A DNA stretch of 64,000 nucleotides from WJLG01 sp964602485 (GCA_964602485.1 CAZRQU010000003.1:1-64000); one strand, 5' to 3'. Shown: positions 8,700 to 18,300, numbered from the stretch's first letter. The notes: a model not told the origin generated them from the letters alone. Numbers and translations: made by a program.

Positions 8700-8863
8700 A
8701 AAAATAAAAAAATTAAATTGATATATTTACATCGAAATTCGCTTTAAAACCGCATTCCTTTTAAGGCGCGGATGAAAGCGAACCTGTGTATTCCGCCCTC
8801 TTTTCCGGAACAGCGGAATGTCGATCTCCGGACTTTAAGCCGGAGAAGTTGACCTGTTTCTTG
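8700..8863 (-). ncRNA. Structured 5' leader of ftsH or independent small RNA
   Basis: About 164 bases between the predicted transcription start and the ftsH ATG. Stems: 8826-8831 with 8840-8845 (6 bp); 8790-8796 with 8813-8819 (7 bp); 8738-8745 with 8775-8782 (8 bp), extended by 8750-8753 with 8768-8771 and 8757-8760 with 8763-8766. An outer stem, 8731-8735 with 8821-8825, closes the last two into a three-way junction. The stretch just before the ATG is A/U-rich with a U run and no Shine-Dalgarno sequence. It matched no RNA family I could recall. A regulatory leader is inferred. Confidence 0.5.
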
Positions 8864-8869
8864 TGTTTT

Positions 8870-8898
8870 AGTATATATTAAAGACGGTTTTTTGGCAA
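8870..8898 (-). promoter_or_regulatory. Promoter upstream of ftsH
   Basis: On the minus strand TTGCCA (8893-8898), a 17-base spacer, and TATACT (8870-8875): each hexamer matches consensus at 5 of 6. The -35 lies in the tail of the rpsA terminator, so rpsA and ftsH transcription are packed tightly. Confidence 0.7.
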
Positions 8899-8927
8899 AC
8901 AAAAGCCCAGGATCGACCTAGGCTTTT
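8899..8927 (-). terminator. Terminator of rpsA
   Basis: Stem 8901-8910 with 8918-8927, with minor wobble, followed on the minus strand by TTTTGTTTG. It lies 35 bases past the rpsA stop. Confidence 0.7.
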
Positions 8928-8961
8928 ATTTTATAAGATTCTTGTATAAGATTATTGCTTT

Positions 8962-10209
8962 TTACTCCTCTTTTTTCTCTTTCTTTTCCTCTTCTTTTAC
9001 TTCCTCTTCTTTTACTTCCTCTTCTTTTACTTCCTCTTCTTTTACATTGTCCTCTTTTTCTTTAGTGTCCTTTTCTTCTTTCTTTTCTTCTTTCTTTTCT
9101 TCTTTCTTTTCTTCTTTCTTTTCTTCTTTCTTTTCTTCTTTTCCTTTCTTAGCCACCTTCAAGCCTAATCTATGCTCTTCAGGCTCTATTGAGGTTATCT
9201 CGAAATCAGATCTATCCCCTTCTTTATAAAGATCTTCTATCTTCTGTCCAGGAGCTAGATCTATCTGACTGATATGGGCTAAACCGTGAATGAATTCATC
9301 CAGTTCAACAAATAGACCAAAAGGATTGACCTTAAGTATTTTTCCAGGAACTATTTGCCCTACCTTGTATTTATCTTCAACTCCTTTCCAAGGATCGTCA
9401 GCCAATTTCTTGGCAGACAAGAATATCTTGGCTCCATCTACATTTATTACCTGAGCTTTGATATTATCTCCCACTTTATAAAGATCACTTGGATTATCTA
9501 TCCTTTTCCAAGCTAATTCAGAGATATGTATCAAACCTTCCATATTATCACCAAAAGATACGAAAACACCAAAATCAGTAACTGCAGTAACGCTACCCTC
9601 GATAACCGTTCCAACCTCATACTGGTCAATAACATCTTTTTGTTCTTCGTTCCAAACCTCTTTTTCGGAGAAAATTATCTTGTCCTCTTCTTCGTCCAAA
9701 GTTATTACCTTTACTTTAAATTCGGTACCAACGAAAGATTTAAGCTTCTCTAGGATCTTGCCCTTGTCTCCCCCTGAAACCCTGGGGTAATTTTCCGGAG
9801 CCAGCTGAGATACTGGCAAAAAGCCTTGTATCTGCCTAAAACGGACCAAAAGGCCTCCCTTGTTGGCATCGTAAACCTTGACTTTGATAGTGGAATGCTC
9901 TCTGAAAGCCTCTCTTAAATTATTCCAAGCTTTTTCCTGTCCGGCAATACGGAAAGAAAGTTCCAATTCACCGTTCTCGTTCTCTTCTTCTATAACAGTG
10001 GCCTCTACCTCTTCTCCAGGTTTAAGATCAGCGTATTCATCAGCCTCGTTATAAAGTTCCGGACCGCGAACAACACCTATCAAAACTCCGCTTATATCGA
10101 GTTTTACTTCTGCTTTTGAAGCGGAAACAACCGTACCTTTGACGATATCTCCTGCCTGAGGAACGACTACATCGCTTTCCTCTATCAATTTTGCAAATTC
10201 TTCACTCAT
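8962..10209 (-). CDS. rpsA: Ribosomal protein S1 with K/E-repeat tail
   Basis: RNA-binding S1 protein with four recognisable S1 (OB-fold) repeats at about residues 18-85, 105-175, 195-262 and 280-350. GTVIEGSVTAVTDFGVFVSFGDNMEGLIH is the clearest of these. E. coli S1 has six repeats; four is common in CPR and Gram-positive lineages. After residue 355 the protein becomes a low-complexity tail: a 4-residue KKEE unit repeated about six times, then a VKEEE unit repeated four times, encoded by near-identical 12- and 15-bp DNA repeats. It has its own promoter and terminator. No Shine-Dalgarno sequence precedes the ATG, although S1 is the usual alternative initiation helper. Confidence 0.93.
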   Translation of the reverse strand: MSEEFAKLIEESDVVVPQAGDIVKGTVVSASKAEVKLDISGVLIGVVRGPELYNEADEYADLKPGEEVEATVIEEENENGELELSFRIAGQEKAWNNLREAFREHSTIKVKVYDANKGGLLVRFRQIQGFLPVSQLAPENYPRVSGGDKGKILEKLKSFVGTEFKVKVITLDEEEDKIIFSEKEVWNEEQKDVIDQYEVGTVIEGSVTAVTDFGVFVSFGDNMEGLIHISELAWKRIDNPSDLYKVGDNIKAQVINVDGAKIFLSAKKLADDPWKGVEDKYKVGQIVPGKILKVNPFGLFVELDEFIHGLAHISQIDLAPGQKIEDLYKEGDRSDFEITSIEPEEHRLGLKVAKKGKEEKKEEKKEEKKEEKKEEKKEEKDTKEKEDNVKEEEVKEEEVKEEEVKEEEKKEKKEE

Positions 10210-10391
10210 ATATTTATATGAAATGTCTGTCTTTTAATATTCTTATAATAAAAAACAGGCCTAAACCCTCCCAAGGTCATCATCCCTGAAAGAAAGCCTC
10301 TCAAGCCCCTTAACTCAAGAGTTTTATTATAGGGGAAAAATTTAAATTATTAAGCTATATAGATAGTATCCGATTTGGCCATAAAAGTCAA
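10210..10391 (-). promoter_or_regulatory. Promoter and long leader of rpsA
   Basis: On the minus strand TTGACT (10386-10391), 17 bases, TACTAT (10363-10368). The predicted start near 10356 gives a leader of about 147 bases. The leader has G-rich segments and an AGGCCTG followed by a T-rich run, so folding or attenuation is possible. E. coli rpsA is autoregulated through its leader; whether this one is regulated is inference. Confidence 0.5.
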
Positions 10392-10418
10392 GTTTTAGCT
10401 AAGGAAAAATAACTTAAG

Positions 10419-11498
10419 CTATTTAATGAACATTGCATCTCCATAGCTGTAAAAACGGTATTTTTGAAAAACTGCCTCTTTATAGGCTTTGTCAATATTC
10501 TTCTTACCGGCCAAGGCAGACACCATCATCAACAAGGTTGATTTAGGCAAATGAAAATTGGTTATCAAAGCGTCTACTGCCTTGAACTTATAGCCGGGTG
10601 TTATGAATATGTCCACCCAACCTTTGAACGCTTTCCCTTTCTTTGGCGGATCGGAAAAACACGCCTCCAAAGCCCTGGCACTAGTAGTTCCCACCGCAAT
10701 AATCCTCCCTTTTTTTTGTTTTGATATTTTAAATTTTAAATTTGATATTGAATTGATAGTTTTTCTATCAATTTCCACCCATTCAGCATGCATTTTATGT
10801 TTGGATATATCCTCTGTTTTTACCGGAGCAAAGGTGCCCATACCAACATAAAGCGTTATGAATTCTATCTTGACCTCTTTTTCTTTTATCTTTTTTAAAA
10901 CCCTAGGAGTAAAATGAAGTCCGGCCGTTGGAGCTGCCACTGAACCGAACTTTTTATCATTGGCATATATAGTTTGATAATTCTTCTTATCATCCGCTTT
11001 GACCCTTTTTTCTTTTTGCTGCTTCCTTTTATTCTCTATATAAGGAGGTAAGGGCATTTCTCCCAGCTTAACAATAGCTTCCATTAAACTATCACTCTTT
11101 TTATTAAATTTTAGATCCCAAGTCCCATTTTCATTATTATTCTTAATTTGAGCAAGCAAGCCTTTGCCAAATTCCAAATTCAGATCTTCTTTTACTCGGC
11201 CGCCAAGCAAGCACTGCCAAGTATTGGTATTCAACTTCTTATGAAGAAGCACCTCCACTTTACCGCCAGTGCCTACTTTGTTAGCAAAGAGCCTGGCTGG
11301 GATCACCTTGGAATTGTTCATAATCAAAACATCACCCGGTTTAAGATAGTCAATTATCTCAAAAAATTTCTTGTGTTCTATCTCTCCGCTTTTCTTATCC
11401 AGCACTAAAAGCCGCGAATGATCACGCGGCTTAGCTGGATGAGTAGCTATTAACTTATCCGGCAAATTATAATCAAAATCTTTTAACTTGTATTTCAT
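10419..11498 (-). CDS. queA: S-adenosylmethionine:tRNA ribosyltransferase-isomerase
   Basis: Transfers and isomerises the ribosyl part of SAM onto preQ1-modified tRNA to make epoxyqueuosine. 359 aa, normal. Motifs: FDYNLPDKLIATHPAKPRDHSRLL at the start, GDVLIMNNSKVIPARL, GSVAAPTAGLHFTP, and ITNFHLPKSTLLMMVSALAG. Near residue 255 lies SNLKFKISKQKKG, encoded by an A/T-rich repeated hexamer-like DNA run. Its ATG overlaps the acetyltransferase stop (ATGA), so translation is coupled. No other queuosine gene lies in the window. Confidence 0.95.
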   Translation of the reverse strand: MKYKLKDFDYNLPDKLIATHPAKPRDHSRLLVLDKKSGEIEHKKFFEIIDYLKPGDVLIMNNSKVIPARLFANKVGTGGKVEVLLHKKLNTNTWQCLLGGRVKEDLNLEFGKGLLAQIKNNNENGTWDLKFNKKSDSLMEAIVKLGEMPLPPYIENKRKQQKEKRVKADDKKNYQTIYANDKKFGSVAAPTAGLHFTPRVLKKIKEKEVKIEFITLYVGMGTFAPVKTEDISKHKMHAEWVEIDRKTINSISNLKFKISKQKKGRIIAVGTTSARALEACFSDPPKKGKAFKGWVDIFITPGYKFKAVDALITNFHLPKSTLLMMVSALAGKKNIDKAYKEAVFQKYRFYSYGDAMFIK

Positions 11499-12040
11499 TT
11501 TTTCTTGAATTCTTTTTTAAGAAGTCCCAAATAAACGACATTCATCCAAGTTCCATTTCTTTTTTCGTATTTTCTTAGAAGACCTTCTTTTTTAAAGCCT
11601 AATTTTTCTAACAATTTAACCGATGCCTCGTTTGGCTCCATAACCTTAGCAAAAACTTTATTCAAATTTATATCATTAAAGGCAAAATCCAATATTAAAT
11701 TAGCTGCTTCACTGATCATACCTTGACGCCAATATTTTTTACCTAACCAATAGCCGATCTCGGCTGATAGTTTATTTCCTCTGTCTATATTTTTTAAACC
11801 GATCATCCCTATAACTTCATCATTCTCACTAAGTGTGACCCCAAGCTCATAAGAAGACTGCTCTCTTAAACCTTTTTGAACAATAGGAATAAATTCTAAA
11901 GCATCTTTTTTTGTGTATGGGTAAGGCAAAGTCGTATATCTAAAAACCTTTTTATCGTTAGCATGTTTACAAACAGACTCAGCGTCCGCCTTAACAAGGT
12001 TTCTTAATATAATTCTTTTTCCTTTTATTTCGAATCTCAT
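11495..12040 (-). CDS. GNAT acetyltransferase, RimJ/RimL-like
   Basis: 181 aa N-acetyltransferase that would use acetyl-CoA to modify an amino group. It has the RimJ/RimL layout: GKRIILRNLVKADAESVCK at the N-terminus, VIGMIGLKNIDRGNKLSAEIGYWLGKKYWRQGMISEAANLIL carrying the acetyl-CoA-binding R/Q-x-x-G region, and AKVMEPNEASVKLLEKLGFKKEG at the end. Substrate unknown; ribosomal-protein N-termini and small molecules are both seen in the family. It lies in the same operon as queA. Confidence 0.88.
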   Translation of the reverse strand: MRFEIKGKRIILRNLVKADAESVCKHANDKKVFRYTTLPYPYTKKDALEFIPIVQKGLREQSSYELGVTLSENDEVIGMIGLKNIDRGNKLSAEIGYWLGKKYWRQGMISEAANLILDFAFNDINLNKVFAKVMEPNEASVKLLEKLGFKKEGLLRKYEKRNGTWMNVVYLGLLKKEFKKK

Positions 12041-12043
12041 GAT

Positions 12044-12712
12044 CTAATCTACTCTAAAAATATCGACACCAGCTGTGCAAACACTTGCACTTTCATGCCC
12101 TGCCGGCGGCTGATACCTATCAAAGATCGTTATATCTACTTCATCTTCAATGCTGGAATTTTTTATCAATTCTCGACCACTATCACTTAAATTACTTAAA
12201 GAAATATTGATAATTGGCTGTCCATCATCGTTTTTATCAAAAAAAGCGGAAGGAGCCTTCTTTAAATAATCTTCAATAAGCTTGTCTGGTCCGCCTGTTA
12301 TAATAAACCTATCACATAAAACTTTTCCCTCTATTTCCCCCGAGGCTGGATTTGTTTCGGTTCTTTCTTGTTGCATATAATACCCCTTAACTTTCGCTAA
12401 GCCATACACATTATCCAATGGTGCGCTCATCAAACATTCATTCGTGTCACATTTTATAATTTTATCCTCTTTTATTTTCTCTTCCAACTGTTCTTTTTGA
12501 TCCTCAATTCCGCCCATCTGCATCATTAGGTCGCTGTTCTTATTCATCAATTTGTTCACATCCTTTTCCAGTCTGGCTATCTCATTCAAAGAATTGACGG
12601 CTCTTTCCTTTTCCAAAGAATACAAAGCAAATATTACCCCGGCCACGGCTATGGCGGCAATGGCAATGATCAAAAAAACTATGTTAGGCACCTTATCTAT
12701 GGCTTTTTTCAT
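12044..12712 (-). CDS. Membrane-anchored coiled-coil protein, unknown function
   Basis: 222 aa, not recognised. One N-terminal transmembrane helix (about 10-31), then a coiled coil (about 34-86) rich in E, K, L and N heptads, then a globular domain (about 90-222) with four cysteines (KCDTNECL, VLCDRF, SVCTAG). A single-pass protein with an exported domain is the likely topology. It begins the operon that continues with the acetyltransferase (4-base gap) and queA. The AATAACAAAT before ATG shows no Shine-Dalgarno sequence. Confidence 0.75.
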   Translation of the reverse strand: MKKAIDKVPNIVFLIIAIAAIAVAGVIFALYSLEKERAVNSLNEIARLEKDVNKLMNKNSDLMMQMGGIEDQKEQLEEKIKEDKIIKCDTNECLMSAPLDNVYGLAKVKGYYMQQERTETNPASGEIEGKVLCDRFIITGGPDKLIEDYLKKAPSAFFDKNDDGQPIINISLSNLSDSGRELIKNSSIEDEVDITIFDRYQPPAGHESASVCTAGVDIFRVD

Positions 12713-12755
12713 ATTTGTTATTATTTAATATTTTTTTATCACTCTATTCTAGACC

Positions 12756-12880
12756 CTGGATTCCTCCCGCCTTGGCGGGACAGGAATGACGGTTGGTTGG
12801 TTGCGGGAATGACGGATCATTATTAACCTTTTCTCGTCATAATCTTTTTTTGTCATCCCCGCGCAGGCGGGGATCCAGTT
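12756..12880. repeat. GC-rich repeat element, copy B
   Basis: Starts with the 26 bases also found at 994-1019 and ends with an inverted copy of the same theme (CCCCGCGCAGGCGGGGATCC), so the element has imperfect inverted termini of the form CTGGATTCC ... GGATCCAG. Bases 12795-12880 match 13441-13526 at 85 of 86 positions. It lies eight bases beyond the GIY-YIG stop. A MITE-like or palindrome-pair element is inferred. Confidence 0.8.
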
Positions 12881-12888
12881 CAATAATC

Positions 12889-13179
12889 TCAAAGCAATTC
12901 ATAAAATAAGTCTTTCCAATCTGAATTATTTTTTTCAATTAAGCTTAACTTCCAACTTCTTCTCCATTTTTTGATACACTTCTCTCTATAAATAGCCCCT
13001 GCTATATTTCCATAAATTTCATAATAAACCAATTTGTCTACATTATATCTTTCAGTAAAACCCTTAGTGGCTTTTTCTTTATGCTCTTGGACTCTTTTTA
13101 TCAAATTACTGGTTACTCCTACATACAAGGTTCCATTTCTCTTGCTGGCTAATATATAAACATAAGATCTTTTTTCCAT
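12889..13179 (-). CDS. GIY-YIG domain protein (UPF0213-like)
   Basis: 96 aa consisting almost entirely of one GIY-YIG nuclease domain. YVYILAS and GTLYVGVT give the two short motifs, RVQEHK the catalytic-region Arg, and YYEIYGNIAGAIYREKCIKKW the conserved Glu helix. Small stand-alone members of this kind are common in CPR and other bacteria; their role is not settled (DNA repair or mobile-element activity are proposed). It is flanked downstream by repeat copy B and upstream by a 23-bp tandem array and repeat copy C. No Shine-Dalgarno sequence. Confidence 0.9.
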   Translation of the reverse strand: MEKRSYVYILASKRNGTLYVGVTSNLIKRVQEHKEKATKGFTERYNVDKLVYYEIYGNIAGAIYREKCIKKWRRSWKLSLIEKNNSDWKDLFYELL

Positions 13180-13187
13180 ACAATTCT

Positions 13188-13527
13188 AGATTCCCGCCTT
13201 CGCGGGAATGACGATTGGTTAGTTGCGGGAATGACGATTGGTTAGTTGCGGGAATGACGATTGGTTAGTTGCGGGAATGNNNNNNNNNNNNNNNNNNNNN
13301 NNNNNNNNNNNNNNNNNNNNNNNNNNNNNNNNNNNNNNNNNNNNNNNNNNNNNNNNNNNNNNNNNNNNNNNNNNNNNNNGCGGGAATGACGATTGGTTAG
13401 TTGCGGGAATGACGATTGGTTAGTTGCGGGAATGACGATCGGTTGGTTGCGGGAATGACGGATCATTATTAACCTTTTCTCGTCATGATCTTTTTTTGTC
13501 ATCCCCGCGCAGGCGGGGATCCAGTTA
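13188..13527. repeat. 23-bp tandem array plus GC-rich repeat copy C, with assembly gap
   Basis: Begins with the palindrome TTCCCGCCTTCGCGGGAA, then units of 23 bp starting at 13202, 13225, 13248 and 13271, then 100 Ns (13280-13379), then units at 13380, 13403, 13426 and 13449. The last one runs into the 86-bp block shared with copy B. The phase is the same on both sides of the gap, so the hidden part is probably more units; the true copy number is unknown. The block ends inside the ruvB stop codon. There are no spacers, so this is not CRISPR. Confidence 0.9.
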
Positions 13528-14550
13528 AACCAAATTGTCTTGTCCTGGTTTTTGCCGGCCTAGATGTTCATAGGCCAAACGGGTAGCCACTCTCCCTCTG
13601 GGGCTTCTGTCCAAAAATCCTAATTGCATCAAATATGGTTCATAAACATCTTCGATGGTTGACATATCTTCGCCGGTAGCGGCGGCAATGGTATTCAAAC
13701 CAACCGGCCCGCCGCTGAATTTATCTATTATGGTCTCCAGTATTTTACGGTCTATATGGTCCAAGCCCAGTTCATCCACTTCCATCATTTCGAAAGCCGC
13801 TTTGCATATCGGATCTTTCATTTGCCCGTCGCCTTTGACCTCGCAATAGTCACGAACCCTTTTTAAAAGACGATTGGCCACTCTCGGCGTCCTTCTGGAG
13901 CGATTAGCTATAGCCAAAGCCGAATCATCATCAACATCAATACTCAAAATACCAGCGCTTCTTTTAACTATCCTCTCTATATCTTTAGGTTCATAAAAAT
14001 TCAAATGGTGATGAACTCCGAAACGATCGCGCAAAGGAGCAGAAAGCAAACTGACCTTAGTGGTAGCTCCGATGATCGTAAAGCGAGGCAGATCTATTCT
14101 TACCGTTCTAGCGCCAGGGCCTTTGCCTATCACTATATCCAAAGCGTAATCCTCCATAGCCGGATAAAGAATTTCCTCAATAGTCTTGTTGAGTCTATGT
14201 ATCTCATCAATAAACAAAATATCTCCCTCCTCTAAATTGGAAAGGATAGCGGCCAGGTCACCTGATTTCTCTATGGCCGGTCCGGTGGTCACTCGGATAT
14301 TGGCACCCATCTCGTTGGCTATCAAATGAGCTAAAGTGGTCTTGCCTAACCCCGGCGCGCCATACAGAAGAACATGTTCTATGGGTTCACTTCTGCCCTT
14401 GGCCGCCTCAATGGTTATGGAAATGCTTTCTTTGACCTTGTCTTGCCCTATGTAGTCAGTAATGGCTTGCGGACGCAAAGTCAGCTCCAAGGTATTATCC
14501 CCGCTGGATTCTTTAGCGCTTATTAATCTTTCAAAATTATTATCTTCCAT
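13525..14550 (-). CDS. ruvB: Holliday junction branch migration helicase RuvB
   Basis: AAA+ motor that drives branch migration with RuvA. 341 aa, normal. Motifs: LRPQAITDYIGQDKVKE, Walker A GAPGLGKTTLAH near residue 64, Walker B ILFIDEIHRL near 115, sensor 1 IIGATTK, arginine finger LRDRFG, and the winged-helix end GFLDRSPRGRVATR. Its ATG immediately follows the stop of the DKNYY protein gene. Its stop codon lies at the end of repeat copy C, so the repeat borders the coding region exactly. ruvA and ruvC are not in this window. Confidence 0.97.
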   Translation of the reverse strand: MEDNNFERLISAKESSGDNTLELTLRPQAITDYIGQDKVKESISITIEAAKGRSEPIEHVLLYGAPGLGKTTLAHLIANEMGANIRVTTGPAIEKSGDLAAILSNLEEGDILFIDEIHRLNKTIEEILYPAMEDYALDIVIGKGPGARTVRIDLPRFTIIGATTKVSLLSAPLRDRFGVHHHLNFYEPKDIERIVKRSAGILSIDVDDDSALAIANRSRRTPRVANRLLKRVRDYCEVKGDGQMKDPICKAAFEMMEVDELGLDHIDRKILETIIDKFSGGPVGLNTIAAATGEDMSTIEDVYEPYLMQLGFLDRSPRGRVATRLAYEHLGRQKPGQDNLV

Positions 14551-15123
14551 TTATTCCATATTATAAATACCATTTTTATCCTTTACCGTTTCTTCGTCCA
14601 CGATCTCAAAAGTTTGTGGGTCCAAATTCGGTATCTCGGAAATATGACAATCCTTAAAAACATTATCCTTATCCTTATAATATCCACTGCCTACTTTTTC
14701 AAAGGTTTGCGGATCCGCATTTTCAACTATCTTCTTATAAACAGACAAACGGCTACAAAAAACATTTTCATCATCTTTGGACCATAATTCATCCACCACC
14801 TCGAAAGTATCCGCCCTGGCTTCTTCTATTGGAAAATTACGGAAGTAGGCATTGTTAGCGTCTTTAGCGTAATTGTTGTCTAAAGCTTCAAAGGTTTCTA
14901 GATCGGCGCCTTCAACCTCTCTTAAATTTCCCGCTTGTCGATAATAGACTTTGTCGTTCTTTATCTGGTAAGCATCTATTTTGATATCCTCTACTTCAGG
15001 AACTCTTTCATCTAAAGATCCTTTTTTGTTTCCTCTTAGAAAAAGCCAATTGATCAGAGCAAAGGCCAGAAACAAAGCCAAAACAGCCATGATCATTTTA
15101 GTATTTTTATCTTTAATATCCAT
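14551..15123 (-). CDS. Membrane-anchored DKNYY-repeat protein
   Basis: 190 aa with one N-terminal transmembrane helix (about 10-29) and four degenerate DKNYY-type units: YAKDANNAYF, WSKDDENVFC, YYKDKDNVFK and VKDKNGIYN. Each is paired with a (D/E)xxTFE(V/I/A) unit such as DPQTFEKV and DPQTFEIV. DKNYY proteins are predicted beta-rich surface or envelope proteins of unknown role. Two cysteines fall near residues 118 and 153. The gene abuts ruvB with no gap. Confidence 0.82.
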   Translation of the reverse strand: MDIKDKNTKMIMAVLALFLAFALINWLFLRGNKKGSLDERVPEVEDIKIDAYQIKNDKVYYRQAGNLREVEGADLETFEALDNNYAKDANNAYFRNFPIEEARADTFEVVDELWSKDDENVFCSRLSVYKKIVENADPQTFEKVGSGYYKDKDNVFKDCHISEIPNLDPQTFEIVDEETVKDKNGIYNME

Positions 15124-15306
15124 TTTAATGTATATTTAAACGTATATTTTTATTTCAAATCGTTCTTTATCCACTGTATTATCATATTTATGATATAACG
15201 AATATCATCTTCCTGCAACTATCTTTTTTAATGTCTTGCTTTATTTTTTCCAACCTTTTTTCTTAAAAAATGCAATAACCGATCAACCAACATATCGATC
15301 GATAAA

Positions 15307-18300
15307 CTATTTACGGTATTCACAAATATCCTTGAAATCACAAAATTTACAGGTCTGCGGATTTGGTTTGGCCTCGAAATTACCGGCTCTAATGTTGTCC
15401 ACCCTTTCTATTATCTTTTCCTTTATCTTATCCATATCCTTTTCTTTGGCTTCAAAGCTCAATTGAGAATTATCTTTCAAATAGTGGAACATCAAGGCTT
15501 TTACCGGTTGGCGAAAATATTGGTCGGCTGCCAATTGATATATCAGAAGTTGCTCTTTGTCGGAAAATTTCAGTTTATCTTTTACCTTGCCGGTCTTGTA
15601 GTCTATCAATTTCAACTTTTCATCTTCTTCGTCAACTCGATCGACCTGTCCTTTTATGGCATATTCTTCGTTCCCCTTTTTCAGTTTTACCATAAAACCC
15701 TTTTCCAAGAGGATGGTTTTGGGCCAATTCTCCTTATTCTTCTCATAAAAATCCTTAACAGTCTCTCTGCCTTCCTTTTTATATCTTTCCTTGGTCTTTT
15801 CGTCCGGATACCATTCATCTATCCAGCTTTCTTCGTATATTTCAAGACACCTATCCCTTGTTATCGGCTCATTTTTTTTCTCTTGGCTGTTTTGATCTTC
15901 AAAAAGCGATCCTTGGCTGCTTTCCCGAGCTTTGCCCACTTCCGAAAGTATCTTTTGCATAGTGGAATGCATAGTCTTGCCGAAAGACATAGCATAAGAG
16001 CCCCTGGCCGGAACTTTCAATATGAAGGAATACCAATACTGGCGCGGGCATTTCTCATAGGCGGCCAGCTGAGAGTAGGAAAAGGCCTTGGGTACCGGCA
16101 ATTCGTATTTTTTCTCTTTTGTCTCTTCGTTCTTTTTCAAAATATTCGGCCGAGGATCACTTTTCTTCTCTATCCTGTCGTCATCATCTTTGGAAAGGTC
16201 TTTGATCAATCCGGCCTCTACCAAGAACCTGGAAGGTCTTTTCTCCCTCTTGCCACCGGCATCTTTGGACCAGGAAAAGAAAATGCCTTGCTTGGCTCTG
16301 GTTACTGCTACATAGAAAAGGCGTCTTTCCTCCTCCAAGTGATGATCGCCTTCAGGTACCTCCTCTTTGGCTAAAGCCGAAGGTATCTCGATAGGGTCCT
16401 TTCTCTCAACGCTAGGAAACCTTTTGTCCACCAGGTTAGTGATGAAAACATATTTAAATTCAAGACCCTTGGCCGCGTGTATGGTCATAACTTTTATGGC
16501 TTCCGGACCAGCATCCGGATCAAAGGGCACTCGCCCTTGCTCCCCTGCCTCCATCTCATCATCAAGAGCTTCTAGGAAGGATCTTACCCCCTTGTTCTCG
16601 GAGTCTTTTTCAAACTCCTTGATCTTTTTGGCAAAAGCTGAAAGCAGATTGGCGGCCTCATTATGATACTCATCGCCTTTGTCCAAAAGGTAGCCCATAT
16701 AACCCGTGTCATAAAGGAAGCTGATAAGCATATCGCCGGCCTTCTTATCTCTTAAAGAGGAAGAGTGGCGGTTGAACACCGATAAGAATGAATTTATTTT
16801 AGAATTAAGCTCATTTGAAAATTTAAAAGTGGATGCTTGTTTCAATACTTGATATATGGAAAGCGTTTTTCTCTTGGCTAAATAATTCATGTTGGCGATC
16901 TCTTCGAAAGTAAACCCGAAAACTGGCAATTCAAGGACCCTGAACATCGAAGAATTATTATGATGATCGCTTATGGCTTTTAGATAGTTGATGGCGTTCA
17001 AAATGACCGGCTTGGAATAAAGACCCTTGGAAGAATGGAGGATATAAGGAAATCCGGCTCCTTCCAAATAGGCACAAGCCTCTTTGGCCTGCTCGTTGGA
17101 ACGGGCCAATATGGCAAAATCGTCCCAGGTAGCCTCCTTGTCTTCTATTTTGAGCTCGGCTATCCGATTGGTCACTTTCATCAACTCGCTTTCTACGTCC
17201 GGCTCCTCGAGAACCTCTATCTTTCCCTGTTTGCCTGTATTGCTTTTTAGTTTCTTGTCCAGTTTCTCCCCCTCTTCCTGCAATTTGGCTTCCAAGCGAT
17301 TCGGATCGTTCAATCTTATGAAATCATACGAAAGATCCAATATGTCCTGACGGTTGCGGTAATTTTCTTTCAAAAATATCTTTTTGGCCTTGGGAAAATC
17401 CTTTTTGAACTGAATGATATTATACATTGAAGCGCCTCTCCATTTGTAGATGGCCTGATCGTCATCTCCGACTACTGTTAGATTATTATTCGGAGCAGAA
17501 AGCAATTTAACCAATTCGTACTGGGCCACATTGGTATCCTGAAACTCATCAAGAAGTATATATTTGAAACGCTGGCGATATTTGTTCAATATGTTCGGGC
17601 GATCTCGAAAAAGCTGTAAGCAATAATTTATTATATCGCCAAAATCAAGACAGGAGTTCTCCAAAAGAAGCTGCTGATAGATATGATAAGCATTGGCTAT
17701 TTCGTTTATTCTATTAACTTCGAACTCGGCCACTTCCCTGTTAAGTTCGCCTTTAGGATCCAGGAATATGTCAGGGGCTTTTGATCTGCCTTTACCGGCA
17801 AGCATACCATCTAAATTTTGTTTTAAACTTTCGGCGTATTCCAAATATTCCTTAGGGGCTATGTCTTCATCCTTCAAACGCGAAAAATGGGTCAACATCG
17901 CCCGAATGAATTTGGTTGGATTGCCCATCGGCTGATAATAATCAAGGTTGAATCGGTCCAGGTCGTTCTTTATCAATCGATATTGTTCGAATTCATCCAA
18001 AAGCTTAAAATCGGCCGGTACCCCGATATCTAAACCGTCGGCCCGCAAGATCTTTTCGGCGAACGAATGAAAAGTGGCTATCCAAAGATCGAAATAACCA
18101 AGAGGCAGAAGATCGTCCACCCTTTCTTCCATTTCACCGGCTGCTTTTTCCGTAAAGGTCAAAGCCAAGATCTCGTCAGACCCGGCTTTCTCACTTTCTA
18201 TCAAGCCGGCTATCCGAGCAGTTATCAGGGCGGTTTTACCGGTACCCGCTCCGGCCACTATCAAAAGCGGTCCCTCGCCATGGGAAACCGCCTCCTCTTG

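Noticed and set aside
8700..8863. SRP 4.5S-type RNA
   Set aside because: The conserved domain IV sequence (CCGGAAGG...AGCA) and its asymmetric loop are missing.
8942..9229. S/F-rich plus-strand frame
   Set aside because: Antisense shadow of the K/E repeat tail of rpsA.
13238..13502. Open frames across the 23-bp repeats and the N gap on both strands
   Set aside because: They consist of repeat translation and unknown bases; 23 is not a multiple of three, so no stable protein would result.
13188..13527. CRISPR array
   Set aside because: Units are contiguous with no unique spacers and no cas gene is in the window.
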